A stretch of DNA of 64,000 nt. Origin: Microglena sp. YARC. Taxonomy: Eukaryota > Chlorophyta > Chlorophyceae > Chlamydomonadales > Chlamydomonadaceae. Within the stretch, counting starts at the first letter, position 1, and every line of letters starts with the position of its first letter. A program made the translations under genes and the position numbers. Of this stretch, positions 23,510-35,639 are shown one piece after another. Below the pieces are notes generated by a model. It was not told the DNA's origin and made no database searches. It saw only the letters and a program-made list of their open reading frames with translations. Where the stretch lies: contig CM039464.1 of NCBI GenBank assembly GCA_022414725.1, positions 21,753,308 to 21,817,307 of the forward strand, read 5' to 3'.

Positions 23510-25880
23510 CCACATTGGATCAGAACGAGCTTCTATGGGCCACTTACTTGGAAATACAGACTTACCAAGCAGCTTCTCCCTCGGATTTTACGATAGAACT
23601 CCCATGAAGCCCCTGTAGGTTAGCCAACAGGGGCTTGTGGCGGAGTCTATTGGTAAAAATCCGAGGGAGAAGCCTGCCTTGGAAGCTACAGGGGCTTGTG
23701 GGAAGCTCTGAGATGCCCATGGGCTGGAGCCTGTGCTCTGAACTGGGGCCATGCATGCGGGTAGAGCACGCCTTATCATGAATCCCATCTGCTTTTTTAG
23801 CCACCACGAGGACGATGGAAAACGTTAAGTTGTTCAGAGCAGTTAGTTCCCACTGTGCCCCCCAAAACCCACCATCACTCCCAACCTGACACCCCCACCT
23901 GACCAACTACCTCCAACCTACTATAGTCCCCTCACCCGCAGGTCTAGGATCAGTGCTTGCCTCAATGGCCCACTTACTTGGGAAATGCAGCTACCGAAGG
24001 AGCTTCTCCTCGGATTTACCGACTAGACTCACGGAGCCCCTGTAGTAGCCCAGGGCCTTTGTGGAGTCTATTGGTAAAATCCGCAGTGGAGAAGCTGCTT
24101 GGGTAGCTACAGGGGCGCTTGGGACAGCTTCTGAGGGATGGGCCCATTGGGCTGGAGCTGTGGCTGAAAACCGGCTAGAAATCTCTGAGTTGTGTTCAGA
24201 GCAGCTCTAGTTCCCACTGTGACCCCCCAAACCCCTCCATCACTCCCCCACCCCTAACACCACCACCTTCCGCCCCCCCTCCCACTTACAGCCCCCTCAT
24301 TCGCAGGTCTTGGGATCAAGTCTTGCCCTATGCCACTTACTTGGAAATGCAGCTACAAGGAGCTTCCCTTGGATTTTACCGATAGGACTCCAATGAGCCC
24401 CTGTTGGGAGGCAAACAGGGCGCTCGCTGGGAAGTCTATTGTAAAATCCGAGGGAGAAGCTGCTTGAAGCTACTGGGCTCGTGGGAGGCTTGAGGGATTG
24501 CGCCCAATGGGGTGGACAACCAGGGCTGGAGCTGTGCCCTGCGACTGGGCCGTGCATGCATGTAGAGCACGCCCCCATGATTGTTCCCCTCTGGCTTTTT
24601 TTAGCCACCAGAGGACGGTGGAAAAACTTAGTTGGTTCAGAGCAGTCTACTTTCCACTGTACCCCCCCCCCAACTCCTCCATCACTCCCCCACCCCAAAC
24701 CCCCAACAACCCCCAGCCCACGTAAACAGTCCCCTCACCCGCTGTATTGGGATCAGTGCTTGCCCTATGGCCCACTTACTTGGAAAAATGCAGCTACCAA
24801 GGAGCTTCTCCCTGGATTTACCGATTACCACTCCACAGCCCCGTAGGGTAGCCAACAGGGGCCTCGTGGAAGTCTATTGGTAAAATCCGAGGGAGAAGCT
24901 GCTTGGAAGCTGCAGGGGCTCGTAGGGAGCTGAGGCGGATAGGCCCGATGGGCTGGAGCTGCTGACTGAACAGTGGACAAAAACTGAGTGGTTCAGAGCA
25001 CAGTCTAGTGTTCCTACTGTACCCCTCCAACCCCTCCATCACACCCCAACACACACCCTAAAACAGCCAAACACCTCCATCCCACGACACCTCACCCTAC
25101 TACCCAGCCCCTCACCAGCAGGTCTAAGATCAATGTGGCTTGCCTCTATGGCCCACTTTACTTGGAAGATGCAGCTACCAGGAGCTTCTCTTCGGATTTC
25201 AGATAGACTCCCACGAGCCCCTGTAGGTAGCCAAGAGAGCCTCGTGGGAGTCCTATTTGGCTAAAATCCGAGGGAGAAGCTGCTTGGAAGCTCTGATAGG
25301 GGCTAGTTGGGAAGCTTGAGGGATGGCCCATGGGTCGACAGCCACTGGGCTTGTAGCTGTTGCTCTGTCTGGGCCCCATGCATGCAGGAAGAGCACGCTC
25401 CATGGAGATCCCCTCTGGCTTTTTTAGCTACCAGAGGACCATGGAAAAAACTATGTTGGTTAAGAGTTATTCTAATCCACTGCTGGCCCCCCAACCCCTC
25501 CATCACTTCCCCACCCCCACACCCGCCAACACACCTCCACCCCACTAACACCTCCACGCCCCCACCCCCCCACAGACCCCCACCCTACCCCCTTACAGCC
25601 CCCTTACCCGCAGGGGATCAGTGCTTCCTCTATGGGCCACTTACTTGGAAATGCAGCAATGCCGAGCAGGCTCTTTTCCCCCTTTTTTTTTTTTTCCCTC
25701 CCTCCTTTTTTTTTTTTTCCCCCCCTTTTTTTTTTCCCCCCTTTCCCCCCCTAGATTTTACCGATTAGACTCCCTCGGCCCCTGGAAGTAGCTAAAACAG
25801 GGGCCGTGCGTTAGGACTATTGGTTAAATCCGAGGGGGCAAGCTCCTTGGAAGCTATAGGGGCTTTGGATGCCGTAGGTA
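23510..25880. repeat. Six tandem units, each with a long hairpin
   Basis: Units of about 400-480 bp near 23540, 23975, 24345, 24775, 25165 and 25645. Each holds TTACTTGGAAATGCAGCTAC, then an inverted pair: GGAGCTTCTCCCTCGGATTT followed by TAAAATCCGAGGGAGAAGCT. A second inverted pair (CCACGAGCCCCTGT / ACAGGGGCTCGTGG) is nested inside. Spacers repeat a CATGCATG...AGAGCACGC block and a C-rich CCCCCCAACCCCTCCATCAC block. Many unit-specific one-base indels. A long polypyrimidine (C/T) tract lies at 25674-25752. Confidence 0.85.
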
Positions 25881-26029
25881 CAAAGAACAGTGAATCCTTA
25901 TTTGGCTGACTCGGGACTGTCAACATACATACATGCGCCTGGGCAATGTTAGAGTTGCGCTGATTGACTTAACTAGTGTTCAACCCCTTCAACATTCAGA
26001 TTCTCTCTGGCTTTAAAAACTTCTAATTG

Positions 26030-26645
26030 CCCTCTTCCTCATTGAAAACGCCATTACACTTTTTCAACATTCACATACACTTTGGCTTCGCTACTAATAT
26101 GCCCTTTTTCCTCATCAACGCCTTGTTACATTTTTTCAACACTCAACATTACTCTTCTGGCTTCGTACTTATATGCCCTCTTCCTCATCAAACGCCTCGT
26201 ACATTTTTTCAACACTCAACATACTCTCTGGCTTCGTACTTATATGCCCTCTTCCTCATCAAACGCCGTGTAACTTTTTTCAACACTCAACATAACTCTT
26301 TGGCTTCGTACTTATATGCCCTCTTCCCCATCAAACGCCTTGTACATTTTTTCAACACTCAACATACTCTCTGGCTTCGTACTTATATGCCCTCTTCCTC
26401 ATCAAACGCCGTGTACACTTTTTCAACACTCAACATACTCTCTGGCTTCGTACTTACATGCCCTCTTCCTCATCAAACGCCTTGTACACTTTTTCAACAC
26501 TCAACATACTCTCTGGTGGGAGCTTCGTACTTATATGCACTCTTTCTCATCAAACGCCTTGTACACTTTTTTGAACATTCAACATACTCTGGCTTCTCAC
26601 CTCTATGCCCTCCTCCTCATCAAATGCCTTGTACACTTTTTTCTG
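26030..26645. repeat. 71-72-bp satellite, about nine units
   Basis: Unit core TTCAACACTCAACATACTCT, CTGGCTTCGTACTTATATGC, CCTCTTCCTCATCAAACGCC. The 208-codon open frame results from a period near 72 (divisible by three) and is not taken as a gene. Confidence 0.9.
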
Positions 26646-26669
26646 CAGAATAAGGCAGCCAGGCCATGG

Positions 26670-27045
26670 TTAATATTTGGGGTTAGTGGCAGTGGTAGTG
26701 GTAATGGTAGTAGTAGTAGTGGGTCGTACCGGGGTTGGGGATAGGGGATGGCGAGAGGTGGGGGAGTAGGATATGAGTTAGGGGTAGGGATATGGGTGGG
26801 GTTAGGGGTTAGGTGTAGGGGAAGAGTTAGGGGGTAGGGTTTTGGGGGCTAGAGGAAGAGGGTAGGAATAGGGGTAGGTTAGGGGGTACGGAGAGGTAGG
26901 GGGTAGGGGGTAGGAAAGAGAGGTAGGGGTAGGGGCTAGGCCATAGGGGTGGGGGTGGGGTGGCTAGGGTAAGGGGTAGGGGATAGGGGGCTTGGGGGCT
27001 TGAGGGGGGGGGGGTCGAGCGGGGGGGGGGGGGGGGGACTGGCCC
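26670..27045. repeat. G-rich GGGGTAGG/GGGTTAGG tract
   Basis: Irregular GGGGTAGGGG and GGGTTAGGGG motifs ending in long G runs. It looks superficially telomere-like but has no regular seven-base period. Confidence 0.7.
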
Positions 27046-27279
27046 CCATGTCCATGTATATATATTGCTTGGTGTGACTAGGCTTGCTGCCCTCGTGCAG
27101 ACCTTGCATGTCAACAGCAGCCTACACCTGTTATGATTGTTAAAATGATTTTCAGGGTGTGAAACAACTGTTCAACAGCTATAAGACTAACCAATAATGT
27201 ACATAAACAGGCGCTGAACACCCTGAACACCTGTTTAACAACCTGAACAGGGTGCAGGCTGCCGTAGGGCATGTCAGAC

Positions 27280-27590
27280 CCACTCTAGTCTGCCATCCCC
27301 AAAAGATCTGTGGTAGCTCAAACAAAAAGGGAGCTTCCATGGTGAAGAGGGCCAGAAGGCCAAACCCTTGGTGGAGGGGGTGGAGGGGGAGGACAGGGGG
27401 GACCGCCGGACCGGGGAGTGCCCCATGTCTGATATTGCTTGCTGCGCTCTTGCATCTATTGCATGTTAGACCTTATCTAGTCTGATATACCAACAGCCTT
27501 GTGGTAGCTCAAACACTAAGGGAGCAGCCATGGTGGAGCTGAGGGCCAAACACCAGAGAGGGGGTGGGGGCAGGGGGAACTGTAGTGCCT
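27280..27590. repeat. Direct duplication of a 130-bp segment
   Basis: Segments at 27280-27400 and 27455-27580 share GTGGTAGCTCAAACA(A/C), AAGGGAGC(T/A)(T/G)CCATGGTG and GAGGGCCA blocks. They lie just downstream of exon 2 of the 27.6-27.9 kb gene and may be duplicated exon pieces, though I see no clear coding. Confidence 0.6.
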
Positions 27591-27609
27591 GGCTGTAAAC
27601 CTTTCCTAC

Positions 27610-27636
27610 CTGCGCTCCTTGACCAATGAGTTCGTG
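27610..27636 (-). CDS. Candidate 27-nt exon 2 of the same gene
   Basis: Acceptor TATTTTTGCAG, nine codons HELIGQGAQ, donor CAG|GTAGGA. It is phase 0 on both sides, matching exon 1. A microexon call made by eye; further exons were not found. Confidence 0.35.
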
Positions 27637-27757
27637 CTGCAAAAATAGAAATTAGCAGAGGGTAGGGGCGAGGGATGCGTTAGTGACGATGTGGGTGCCA
27701 ATTCGGGCTTTTCAGTGCATTCGGGCACGCTAGTAGCCTCTACACGCGTGCAATCAC

Positions 27758-27916
27758 CTTGGAATAGCGTCTGGATTGATCAGCAGCGTCATTCTCTAGC
27801 TCCCGCTCGGTTTTCGCAGCAATAGCTTGTTCACTGAGGGTATCCACCATGCTGTCAATTACACCAGTGCGCAGTACTTGAGGATGGTGGTGCAGTGAAA
27901 CTGCAGAGCTTGCCAT
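27758..27916 (-). CDS. Exon 1 of unrecognised minus-strand gene
   Basis: ATG at 27916 opens a 159-nt exon of 53 codons ending at TCCAAG|GTGATT. The protein starts MASSAVSLHHHPQVLRTGVI. It then continues as a charged, helix-prone segment (MVDTLSEQAIAAKTERELEN, DAADQSRRYSK). The composition is protein-like and the exon ends exactly on a codon at a good donor. I do not recognise the family. The only transcript continuation I could find is the small exon at 27610-27636. Confidence 0.5.
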
Positions 27917-27919
27917 ACG

Positions 27920-30040
27920 TATTAAGGGATACTGGGCTGGGGGTAAGGGTGGCTATAGCTCGAACCCATGGTGGTGCCTAAATGGCCAACCTCCCCAAGG
28001 TCTGGGCCTCGATGATCAGCGTCGTATTTCTCACTAGGTGCGGTAGGAATCGGAATTGAGGCTATTCTGTCCCGAAAGATGGCATGTGATGCGAAAGTCA
28101 ACAGCAGTACAGGTGTACAGTGCATTTTACTGCTCAACCCAACGCCAACGGCCAGCAGAGTTCTACACTGAGAACTCCAACCCTGCGGATCGATTTAAGA
28201 CCTGATTTAAGACCCTGTTTTGGATGAAAGCCCGTCAGCCCCCGGTCTCCCTTACCCAAACCCAATTTGGTGCGCCGCTTCGCTCTATCGGCCTGCAGGA
28301 TGCTCGGCGTCTGCTGGCGGAGTAGAAATTGTAATATCGGGTAGAATGCACACTGCTACACCACGCTCCTGAGTACAAAATACTACAAAACCTTAAGCTG
28401 CAACAGAGGGGGCTGTAATCATTGGAGTCCTAGGGCCGAGCCAAGCCCCCTTAACCCGATCTAAGCCAAACCCGACGCAACGCACACGAATTCAACCATT
28501 TCACACACACTTCAATGATCCAACCATCAACCATGTCACTTGTCCCAGGGGCAAGCGCCTGCCGCTTTGACATCGAGATGGAGCGCGCGTGCATCAGAAA
28601 AAAAAGAAGTCGGGAAAAAAAACAGAAGCCGTTGGTGCTTTTTGATCGGCGCTGATCTGCTGCCATTCCTTCCAAGGCAGCAAGCGATTGAACGCAGTGG
28701 GGCTCAAGGAGACCGAGAGCCCAGGGTTAATATCGGCTCAATATCGGCGAAATGTCGATATACCGCCCTTGGAAAAAACGCTGCCCCGAAGACAGTGAGC
28801 ACTGAGTTGCGCAAGGGGACGAAGGCTAGGTCCTTTAATCCAATGCGTGTGCTGATATTTCAAACTAAATGGTGGAGTCCAGCATCTCTGTTGTCGATTT
28901 CCGTTGTCAAGAAAAAATGCCATGAGAATGTTACTGCCGAAGACAGCGAGCAGCTATACTTGCTGCAGCAACGTCAACATTTAAACAAATCGAAGTTAAC
29001 GGATTGTCCTAGTCGTGTGATCGTGTCTGTCACCCGTCTGCACCCGTCTGCAGACAACATTCTCTCATGGTGTAGTGAGCATAAGTGTTTAAGCCACCCA
29101 TGTTTAATGGTCAACTCCGCCAGCAGATGGAGAGCAGACTGGAGGCTCATACACCATACAACCAAAACAAAAAGAAGAGTTGTCTTTCTCCTTTCTTCCT
29201 TTACATGTTTTCTTTCTAGCCTATCTGGCATATGCCTGGACTGCAACTAAAATATGCACACACAAGCCTTGGCCTAACCTTCAAGTCATTGCTGCAAGTG
29301 AGGGGTCTACCCTCCCGATTCAGAAAAACACATAGAAGGTACACAAGTCGAGGGTTCCCCCCTAAAATTGATAGGGAGTACAGAACCCTTCGGGCATGCC
29401 ACTAAAAGTGTTGTTACCCGTGACTCAGCAGACTGCTGTCCCCAACAACGGCAAACTGTCTGCATGCAATTTTGTATCTGCACACATGCATTAGTAATGT
29501 AGTTTAATACTAGTACGGTGCCCATGTGGCCAGGGCCACTCCCCTTCCCACCCACCCACAACCTCCCCTCAAGACATGTACGCATGCCTTGGAACTGCAA
29601 GACGGTGCGCAGCACGAAAAAACATGGACCCAATATAATTTATGACATGTACACATGCCTTGTTTTAGTATGATCATGATTCATAAATCAGAAAATGCAT
29701 CATTGTTTCCGAGTGTTTCATATGTCTTGCCCAGATGCAGCCAAACATGATAGCAATTCAGGGGATGAATTGAGCCCAGAGGTTAGACTTCGTGCTTGTT
29801 CTCAGGCCCAATCTCCCAGAATCCCCCCAGAATTCATAGATTACAGGCCCATTTTGAGATACGAAGTCCGTCATTTTTCGAATCCCAACTCCCAAATCAT
29901 CCCATGTAACAATCCAATCTTTGTAGCCTAATTATGATAAAAGTAGAGTCTTATGATCTCTATAGCACGAACAGGGGGCATTCGACAGTAAAACGATTTG
30001 TTGGGACCCTATTCATAAGTGCTTGTTTTCATATCAGGCC
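27920..30040. other. No supportable gene
   Basis: Mostly unique sequence. The longest open frame (28540-29250, plus) has no recognisable domain, no family resemblance and no splice context, so I leave it uncalled. At 27920-28000 the sequence is the presumed 5' flank of the 27.9 kb gene. Confidence 0.4.
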
Positions 30041-30403
30041 CTCCTAAGTTGAGGATGGGCAGGTCCCTTCAGCCTATTTGGCTACCCCTGGATTGTAAGA
30101 TACACACAGCCTGACTGCCCTTATCAACCTGAGGTGACCGGCCCATGTCGTGGGTGGCGTGGACCAAAGGCCTAGGTCCACGACAAACCCTTAGGTATAA
30201 TCGGCACCTCCCGTATAACCAGTGTAACAGTGGGATATCTGCTATAGTGAGTGCGGCAACAAACCTGAGATACTAGTCTCTACCACCTAACGTCTCAAAG
30301 GACAGAGTTATCTTCCAGAACACACACACTAACACATGCACCCAACCAAGGTGAGCAGGAACGGTGAACAGGAACGGTGGGCAGGTTCGCAAGGAGGGCA
30401 GTG

Positions 30404-30583
30404 TTTCGGCTACTACCAGCAGCTTCTAGGCAGCTCCCTGGGCCAGCCATTGGGCTAAGCCTCCAACTCCAGCAGCGCCAGAAAGCTGATTACGTCAGCT
30501 TCAAGGTGCACTAGGTTGCTTCAGGTATGGCTGATTAGCCAGCCAGGGGAGCTGCATATAAGCTGCTGCTTGTAGCCGAAAAG
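30404..30583. mobile_element. CAGCAGCTTCTAGGCAGCTCC foldback element, copy 1
   Basis: Left arm CGGCTACTACCAGCAGCTTC, TAGGCAGCTCCCTGGGCCAG. Right arm CAGCCAGGGGAGCTGCATAT, AAGCTGCTGCTTGTAGCCG. The arms pair over about 40 nt around a roughly 100-nt centre. Non-coding MITE; at least ten relatives in the window. Confidence 0.85.
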
Positions 30584-30902
30584 AAAAACAGTGAGTGCCA
30601 CACCATTCGTAGCAGGAGAAAGTGTCAGTGTAACACCACATCCAGGAAAACAAGGCTATATAGGAATGACATGGAGTACAGGGACATTATTTTTCCTGCA
30701 CTTTTTAAGATTGGGGAAATCCCTTTGCAGGGGGAATTGAAATTGAAAGACGGTGAGCAGCCTAGAGTTGGCTGAAAAACCATGAGACAATCCAATCCAA
30801 TCCACGTTGAGCAGCGTGAAGGCAGATATGCCATGTTATCAACCCTAACTAACTGCTTTCTATCTGACGGGTGTTTTATGCCCTAATACATCTTGTACCC
30901 CC

Positions 30903-30917
30903 CGCCCCCCCCCCCCC

Positions 30918-30952
<35 letters not shown>

Positions 30953-30955
30953 ACA
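30903..30955. repeat. Poly-C / (CA)n microsatellite
   Basis: C homopolymer run passing directly into (CA)n. Confidence 0.95.
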
Positions 30956-31112
30956 TCTTGCTGCCTTACTTGTTTTGAAGGTTGGGCAAGTCCCTTCAGC
31001 CTATCTGGCTACCCCTGGACTGTACAAATATATACATGCAGGGCACTCAACGGATCTCGTTAGTTGCGTTTTCCTACCAGCTATACGGTAGTAGGCTCTT
31101 CCTAGGTTTTCT

Positions 31113-31296
31113 TATCTGCCTATGAGCAGAAGCTCCTAGGCAGCTCCCTTGCCTGTCTTTTGAGCCAAACCAAATGCGTCCTAGTGCACCTTGAAGCAGA
31201 CACGACCAGCTATCCAGAACTGCTGATATACAGGGGTGTAGCTCAGTGGCTGGCTCAAGGAGCTGCCTAGAAGCTACTGCTGGTGGCAAAAAGAAA
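31113..31296. mobile_element. Foldback element, copy 2
   Basis: CAGAAGCTCCTAGGCAGCTCC pairs with GGAGCTGCCTAGAAGCTACTG. Its right half contains TAGCTCAGTGGCTGG, a chance match to a tRNA A box. Confidence 0.85.
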
Positions 31297-31439
31297 AACT
31301 CAAAGGCTCTTGACATAGGAACTGACTTATGGAACCCCATCGGGTGGTGTAGGAGCGTCTTTCCTCTCCATGTTTGCTCGGCCCGCAGACGGCGAGCAGC
31401 CTGAAGGCTGACACACCATGTTAACGAACCAAAATAAAA

Positions 31440-32365
31440 CTTAGGAGATCCACAGCTGTGTTGTACAGGCTAGACCACAGGCTGTCATATATGACAGGCT
31501 GCCATAGCTGTGTTGTACAGGCTAGACCACAGGCTGTCATATATGACAAGCTGCCATAGCTGTGTTGTACAGGCTAGACCACAGGCTGTCATATATGACA
31601 GGCTGCCATAGCTGTGTTGCACAGGCTAGACCACAGGCTGTCATATATGACAGGCTGCCATAGCTGTGTTGCACAGGCTAAACCACAGGCTGTCATATAT
31701 GACAGGCTGCCATAGCTGTGTTGCACAGGCTAGACCACAGGCTGTCACATCATATATGACAGGCTGCCATAGCTGTGTTGCACAGGCTAGACCACAGGCT
31801 GTCATAATTGACAGGCTGCCATAGCTGTGTTGCACAGGCTAGACCACAGGCTGTCACATATGACAGGCTGTCATAGCTGTGTTGCACATGCTAGACCACA
31901 GGCTGTCACATCATATATGACAGGCTGCCATAGCTGTGTTGCACAGGCTAGACCACAGGCTGTCATAGCTGTGTTGCACAGGCAAGACCACAGGCTGTCA
32001 TATCATACATGACAGTCCCATAGCTGTGTTGCACAGGCTAGACCACAGGCTGTCATATCATATATGACAGGCTGCCATAGCTGTGTTGTACAGGCTAGAC
32101 CACAGGCTGTCGTAGCTGTGTTGCACAGACTAGACCACAGGCTGTCATAATTGACAGACTGCCATAGCTGTGTTGCGCAGGCTAGACCACAGGCTGTCAT
32201 ATACGACAGGCTGTCATAGCTGTGTTGCACAGGCTAGACCACAGGCTGTCATATCATATATGACAGGCTGCCATAGCTGTGTTGCAAAGGCACGGCCACA
32301 GGCTGTCACATATGATACGCTGTCATAGCTGCGTTGCACAGGCCAGACCACAGGCTGCCATGTAT
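31440..32365. repeat. 52-bp satellite with palindromic TGTCATATATGACA
   Basis: About 17 units built from AGGCTGTCATATATGACAGG, CTGCCATAGCTGTGTTGCAC and AGGCTAGACCAC. Some units are shortened by loss of the palindrome, and others carry an inserted CATCATA. There are no unique spacers, so this is not a CRISPR array. Confidence 0.95.
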
Positions 32366-32659
32366 GCCTGAGGATAACACCAAAGGCCATAGGCGAACTA
32401 CCTTCACAGGCAATTCTCTTACAGCCAAGCTGACATCTCACATATACATTTCAGTCATCCTCGTAGTAGAGTCAAGCTACTACAAGAGACTGGCTATTAC
32501 AGTCAGCCTCTTGTAATACGTCTATCGAGCCTAGCCTAGCCTTGCACAAGCAAAAATATATAATATCAGATCAGAAATAAGGACAACATCTCACAAGTCA
32601 GCCACCTTTTAGGTCAACGCACATTATGATGGTGCTGCCCAAATTGTTTATTTTCAGTA

Positions 32660-32802
32660 ACGATCAGCAGCTTCTAGACAGCTCCTTGGGCCAGCCACTG
32701 GGCCCAGCCCCAAGATTTTGACAGTTCTGGACAGCGGATTCTGACAGCTGAATAGCCAGTCAGGGGAGCTGCGTAGAAGCTGCTGCTTTTATCTGAAAAG
32801 GA
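32660..32802. mobile_element. Foldback element, copy 3
   Basis: CAGCAGCTTCTAGACAGCTCC / GGAGCTGCGTAGAAGCTGCTG. The centre is shorter than in copy 1. Confidence 0.85.
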
Positions 32803-32947
32803 AAACACTGGTGCTGGCCGTGTCCCATCACCATAAGGCTTACTTGACAAACATACTGTGCTACGACAAAGGCTACCGGACACCCATTCAGAATGATGAC
32901 GTGCAGACCCTCTTCATGATGGAGCTAGCTGTCCTACAAGTGTTTTT

Positions 32948-33126
32948 AGCTACACACTGCAGCTTCTAGGCAGCTCCGCGAGCCAACTGTTGGGCTCAGC
33001 CCAAGTATTTCAGCAGTGTGAACAGCTGATTGCATCAGCTTCCAGGAGGGCTAAGCTGCTTTAAATTTTGCTGGATAGCCAGCCAGGGGAGCTGCCTAGA
33101 AGGTGTTAGCCATAGCCGGAAAAAGC
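32948..33126. mobile_element. Foldback element, copy 4
   Basis: CTGCAGCTTCTAGGCAGCTCC / GGAGCTGCCTAGAAGGTGTTAG. The right end is diverged. Confidence 0.8.
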
Positions 33127-33494
33127 TATATGTCCTACAAAGCTAGGATCTAAAATCTGCTCCCAAACTCCCATTCAATTTCAGCTCATTAAAGTAGCTG
33201 TCCCACACTGGTCCCACAGATTACAAATCCAGGGACAGCTCAGGGTTTCTGAGGGGCAATGTGGCAGACCATATTCACTAACCCCCCAACGTGCTGCTCT
33301 GATCCCTTTCCTACGACAAACATTGCTCAGAATGTGAACAACTATGACACTGGGGTTTGGCTCATGAGTGCACTTCATGCACCAATCCCACCTAGCTGCT
33401 GCAACACACCACCTTCACCACCATGTTTCTGAAGCCGCCGGATTATGCCCCACTGTTTTGGGATATGTTGCGACTGCCCAAATGGACAACGCCA

Positions 33495-33650
33495 AAACAC
33501 ACGGGGGCGACACACACACGCCCATACACACGGAGGCGACACACACACACACACACACACACAAACGCCGATACATACGGGGGCGACACACACACACGCC
33601 CATACACATAGGGGCAACACACACTCTCATACACACGGGGGCGACATCGA
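33495..33650. repeat. (CA)n minisatellite with GGGGGCGACACACAC units
   Basis: Five or six units of CACGGGGGCGACACACACAC and CGCCCATACACA. The Cys/Val and His/Thr open frames are repeat translations. Confidence 0.9.
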
Positions 33651-33792
33651 TGCCTACTCCATGTATTGCTTGGTAACTACCGTGAAGTGGCAGTGTGATG
33701 GTGACATGTCATGTGAGATATGGCATGGGATGAGACATGACATATGACATGCCACGTTGCTGTAATTAGGAGGCATTGGTGCACATGTCATA

Positions 33793-33956
33793 TAACTAGG
33801 GACCGGCAAATCATATGGTGCTGCCGAAAAGCGAGTATGATTCCATACAAATTGCATCACATGATATTGTATATAAATGGTAACTTTGGCCTAGTTAGAC
33901 TGCCAGCATCATATGATACCATATGATGACATGATGTCATGTTGCCATTCCCTACG
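33793..33956. mobile_element. AT-palindrome MITE, well-preserved copy
   Basis: Ends TAGGGACCGGCAAATCATAT and CATGTTGCCATTCCCTA form a terminal inverted repeat. The interior has TATATAAATGGTAACTTTGG, then CCTAGTTAGACTGCCAGCATCA, as in the other copies. Confidence 0.8.
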
Positions 33957-34169
33957 TTAAACATGCCGTACGTATAACATGCCGTACGTGTAACATGCCG
34001 TACGTGTAGCCACTAGACAGCAGACCCTGCCGCACCAGGACAGCAATCAGTAGCTGTGGTGGCCTTCACCAATACCAGTGCTCATCACAATAGCAACGAT
34101 GCAAGACTTGCCTTCACCATCGCCAGCCCCATTGCTCCCCAGTGTGTAACAAGCAGAGGCCAGGCATAC

Positions 34170-34350
34170 ATGAGTCGCTACTGAAAAAAGCACTACCAGC
34201 TTCAGTTTTAGTATTTCCGACTTCAGTTTCTGTACTGCCCGCTTCAGTTACTATACTGCCCGCTTCAATTTCTGCATTGCCAGCTTCAATTTATGCACCA
34301 CCAGCTTCAGTTTCTGTACTGCCAGGTTCAATTTCTGTACCGCCAAGTTA
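34170..34350. repeat. GCTTCAGTTTCTGTACTGCC repeats
   Basis: About eight units of 21 bp. The short Leu/Pro/Ala/Ser frame reflects a period divisible by three. Confidence 0.85.
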
Positions 34351-34447
34351 AGGTTATCTACTGTACAATTTGTACATGGGTAGAGTTCAGCAAAGGGTGC
34401 AGACATGCCACGGCAGCCGGCAACTTGCACTAACTATCTTTCTTCTG

Positions 34448-34622
34448 ATACTCATAGCAGCTTCCAGGCAGCTTCATTGACCCATCCTGCTGCCAAACCT
34501 GCAACTAACCGTGTGCCTGAAAGCTGACATGATGGGCATTCCTACTCAGTTGCAAACTGTAGCCTTGGCCCAGTGGCTGGCGATTGGAGCTGGCTGGAAG
34601 CTGCTATGCACAGCCCCAAAAA
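34448..34622. mobile_element. Foldback element, copy 5 (subtype)
   Basis: AGCAGCTTCCAGGCAGCTTCA / GGAGCTGGCTGGAAGCTGCTA. Together with 44040 and 48745 it forms a subtype with GGAAGCTG arms and a CAGTGGCTGGC(G/T) centre. Confidence 0.85.
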
Positions 34623-34864
34623 GAAACATTACTCACACTTCACACTGAAGTTCACAGCCAAACTAGCGCTGCTGATGGTACGGCAATACCACCAGCTGTG
34701 TTACGCTGACTAGACACTCTTGCAGACACAAATCATGCGGGCAACACACACACAACTCAAACATATATATAAGCAGAGCCAAACTGGGGGCCTTGCCAAA
34801 CAGGGCTTTGCCAAGCTGCTCAGGGCTTTGCTTCAAATACGTAGCAAAATACACGGGCCTCTAA

Positions 34865-35455
34865 GCATCTCCATATCCCACAAGTAATATGTGTGCTCTA
34901 TCTGTGTCACTTCCCAATAGCCATCGCGGGCCTCTGATCAGCTCCATATCCCGTATTTGATATGTTGGCTCTATATTTATCACCTCCCAGCAGGCATCAA
35001 GGCCTTCATTTGTGCCTCCATATCCCATAATTGATAGGTGAGCTGTACCTGTATCACCTCCCAGCAGCCATCAGGGCCTTCTGAGCAGCTCCAAATCCCA
35101 TAAGTGATACGTGTGCTCTATATATGTATCACTTCCCAGCAGCCATCAAGGCCTTCATGTGTGCCTCCACAACCCATAACTGATGTGTGCTGTATCTGTA
35201 TCACCTCCCAGCAGCCATCAAGGCCTTCTGAGCAGCTCCAAATCCCATAAGTGATACGTGTGCTCTATATATGTATCACTTCCCAGCAGCCATCAAGGCC
35301 TTCATGTGTGCCTCCACATCCCATAAGTGATCAACTCCCAGTAGCCATCAAGGCCTTTTGAGAAGCTCCATATCCCGTATGTGATAGGTGTGCTGTATCA
35401 GTATCACCTCCCAGCAGCTATCAAGGCCTTCATTTGTGCCTCCATTTGCATGTAA
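34865..35455. repeat. Satellite with alternating 65-bp half units
   Basis: Alternating halves: GGGCCTTCTGAGCAGCTCCA / TATCCCATAAGTGATACGTG and GGCCTTCATGTGTGCCTCCA. Each half is followed by TATCACCTCCCAGCAGCCAT. About nine half units. Confidence 0.85.
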
Positions 35456-35639
35456 ATATCCAGCCGACTCCTGGGGCATGGACAGGCAGTGGTGATTTTT
35501 AGCAATCGAGCGATTTTCAGATTTTCAGATTTCAGCAATCAAGAGTGATTTTCGATTTCACATTTCGCATTGTTTTCATCTTTTTCACTTTCAAATTTCA
35601 TATTTTTCTCATCTTGATTGGGCAGGCAGGCAGGCAGGC

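Noticed and set aside
26027..26744. Overlapping 208- and 142-codon frames
   Set aside because: Produced by a satellite whose period is near a multiple of three.
26670..27045. Telomere array
   Set aside because: GGGTTAGG-like words are irregular; only 40601-40648 has a true TTTAGGG period.
28540..29250. 236-codon open frame
   Set aside because: No recognisable domain, protein-like periodicity or splice context; composition looks non-coding.
31240..31275. tRNA-like GTGTAGCTCAGTGGCTGG
   Set aside because: Only an A-box match inside a foldback element; no B box, cloverleaf or anticodon arm.
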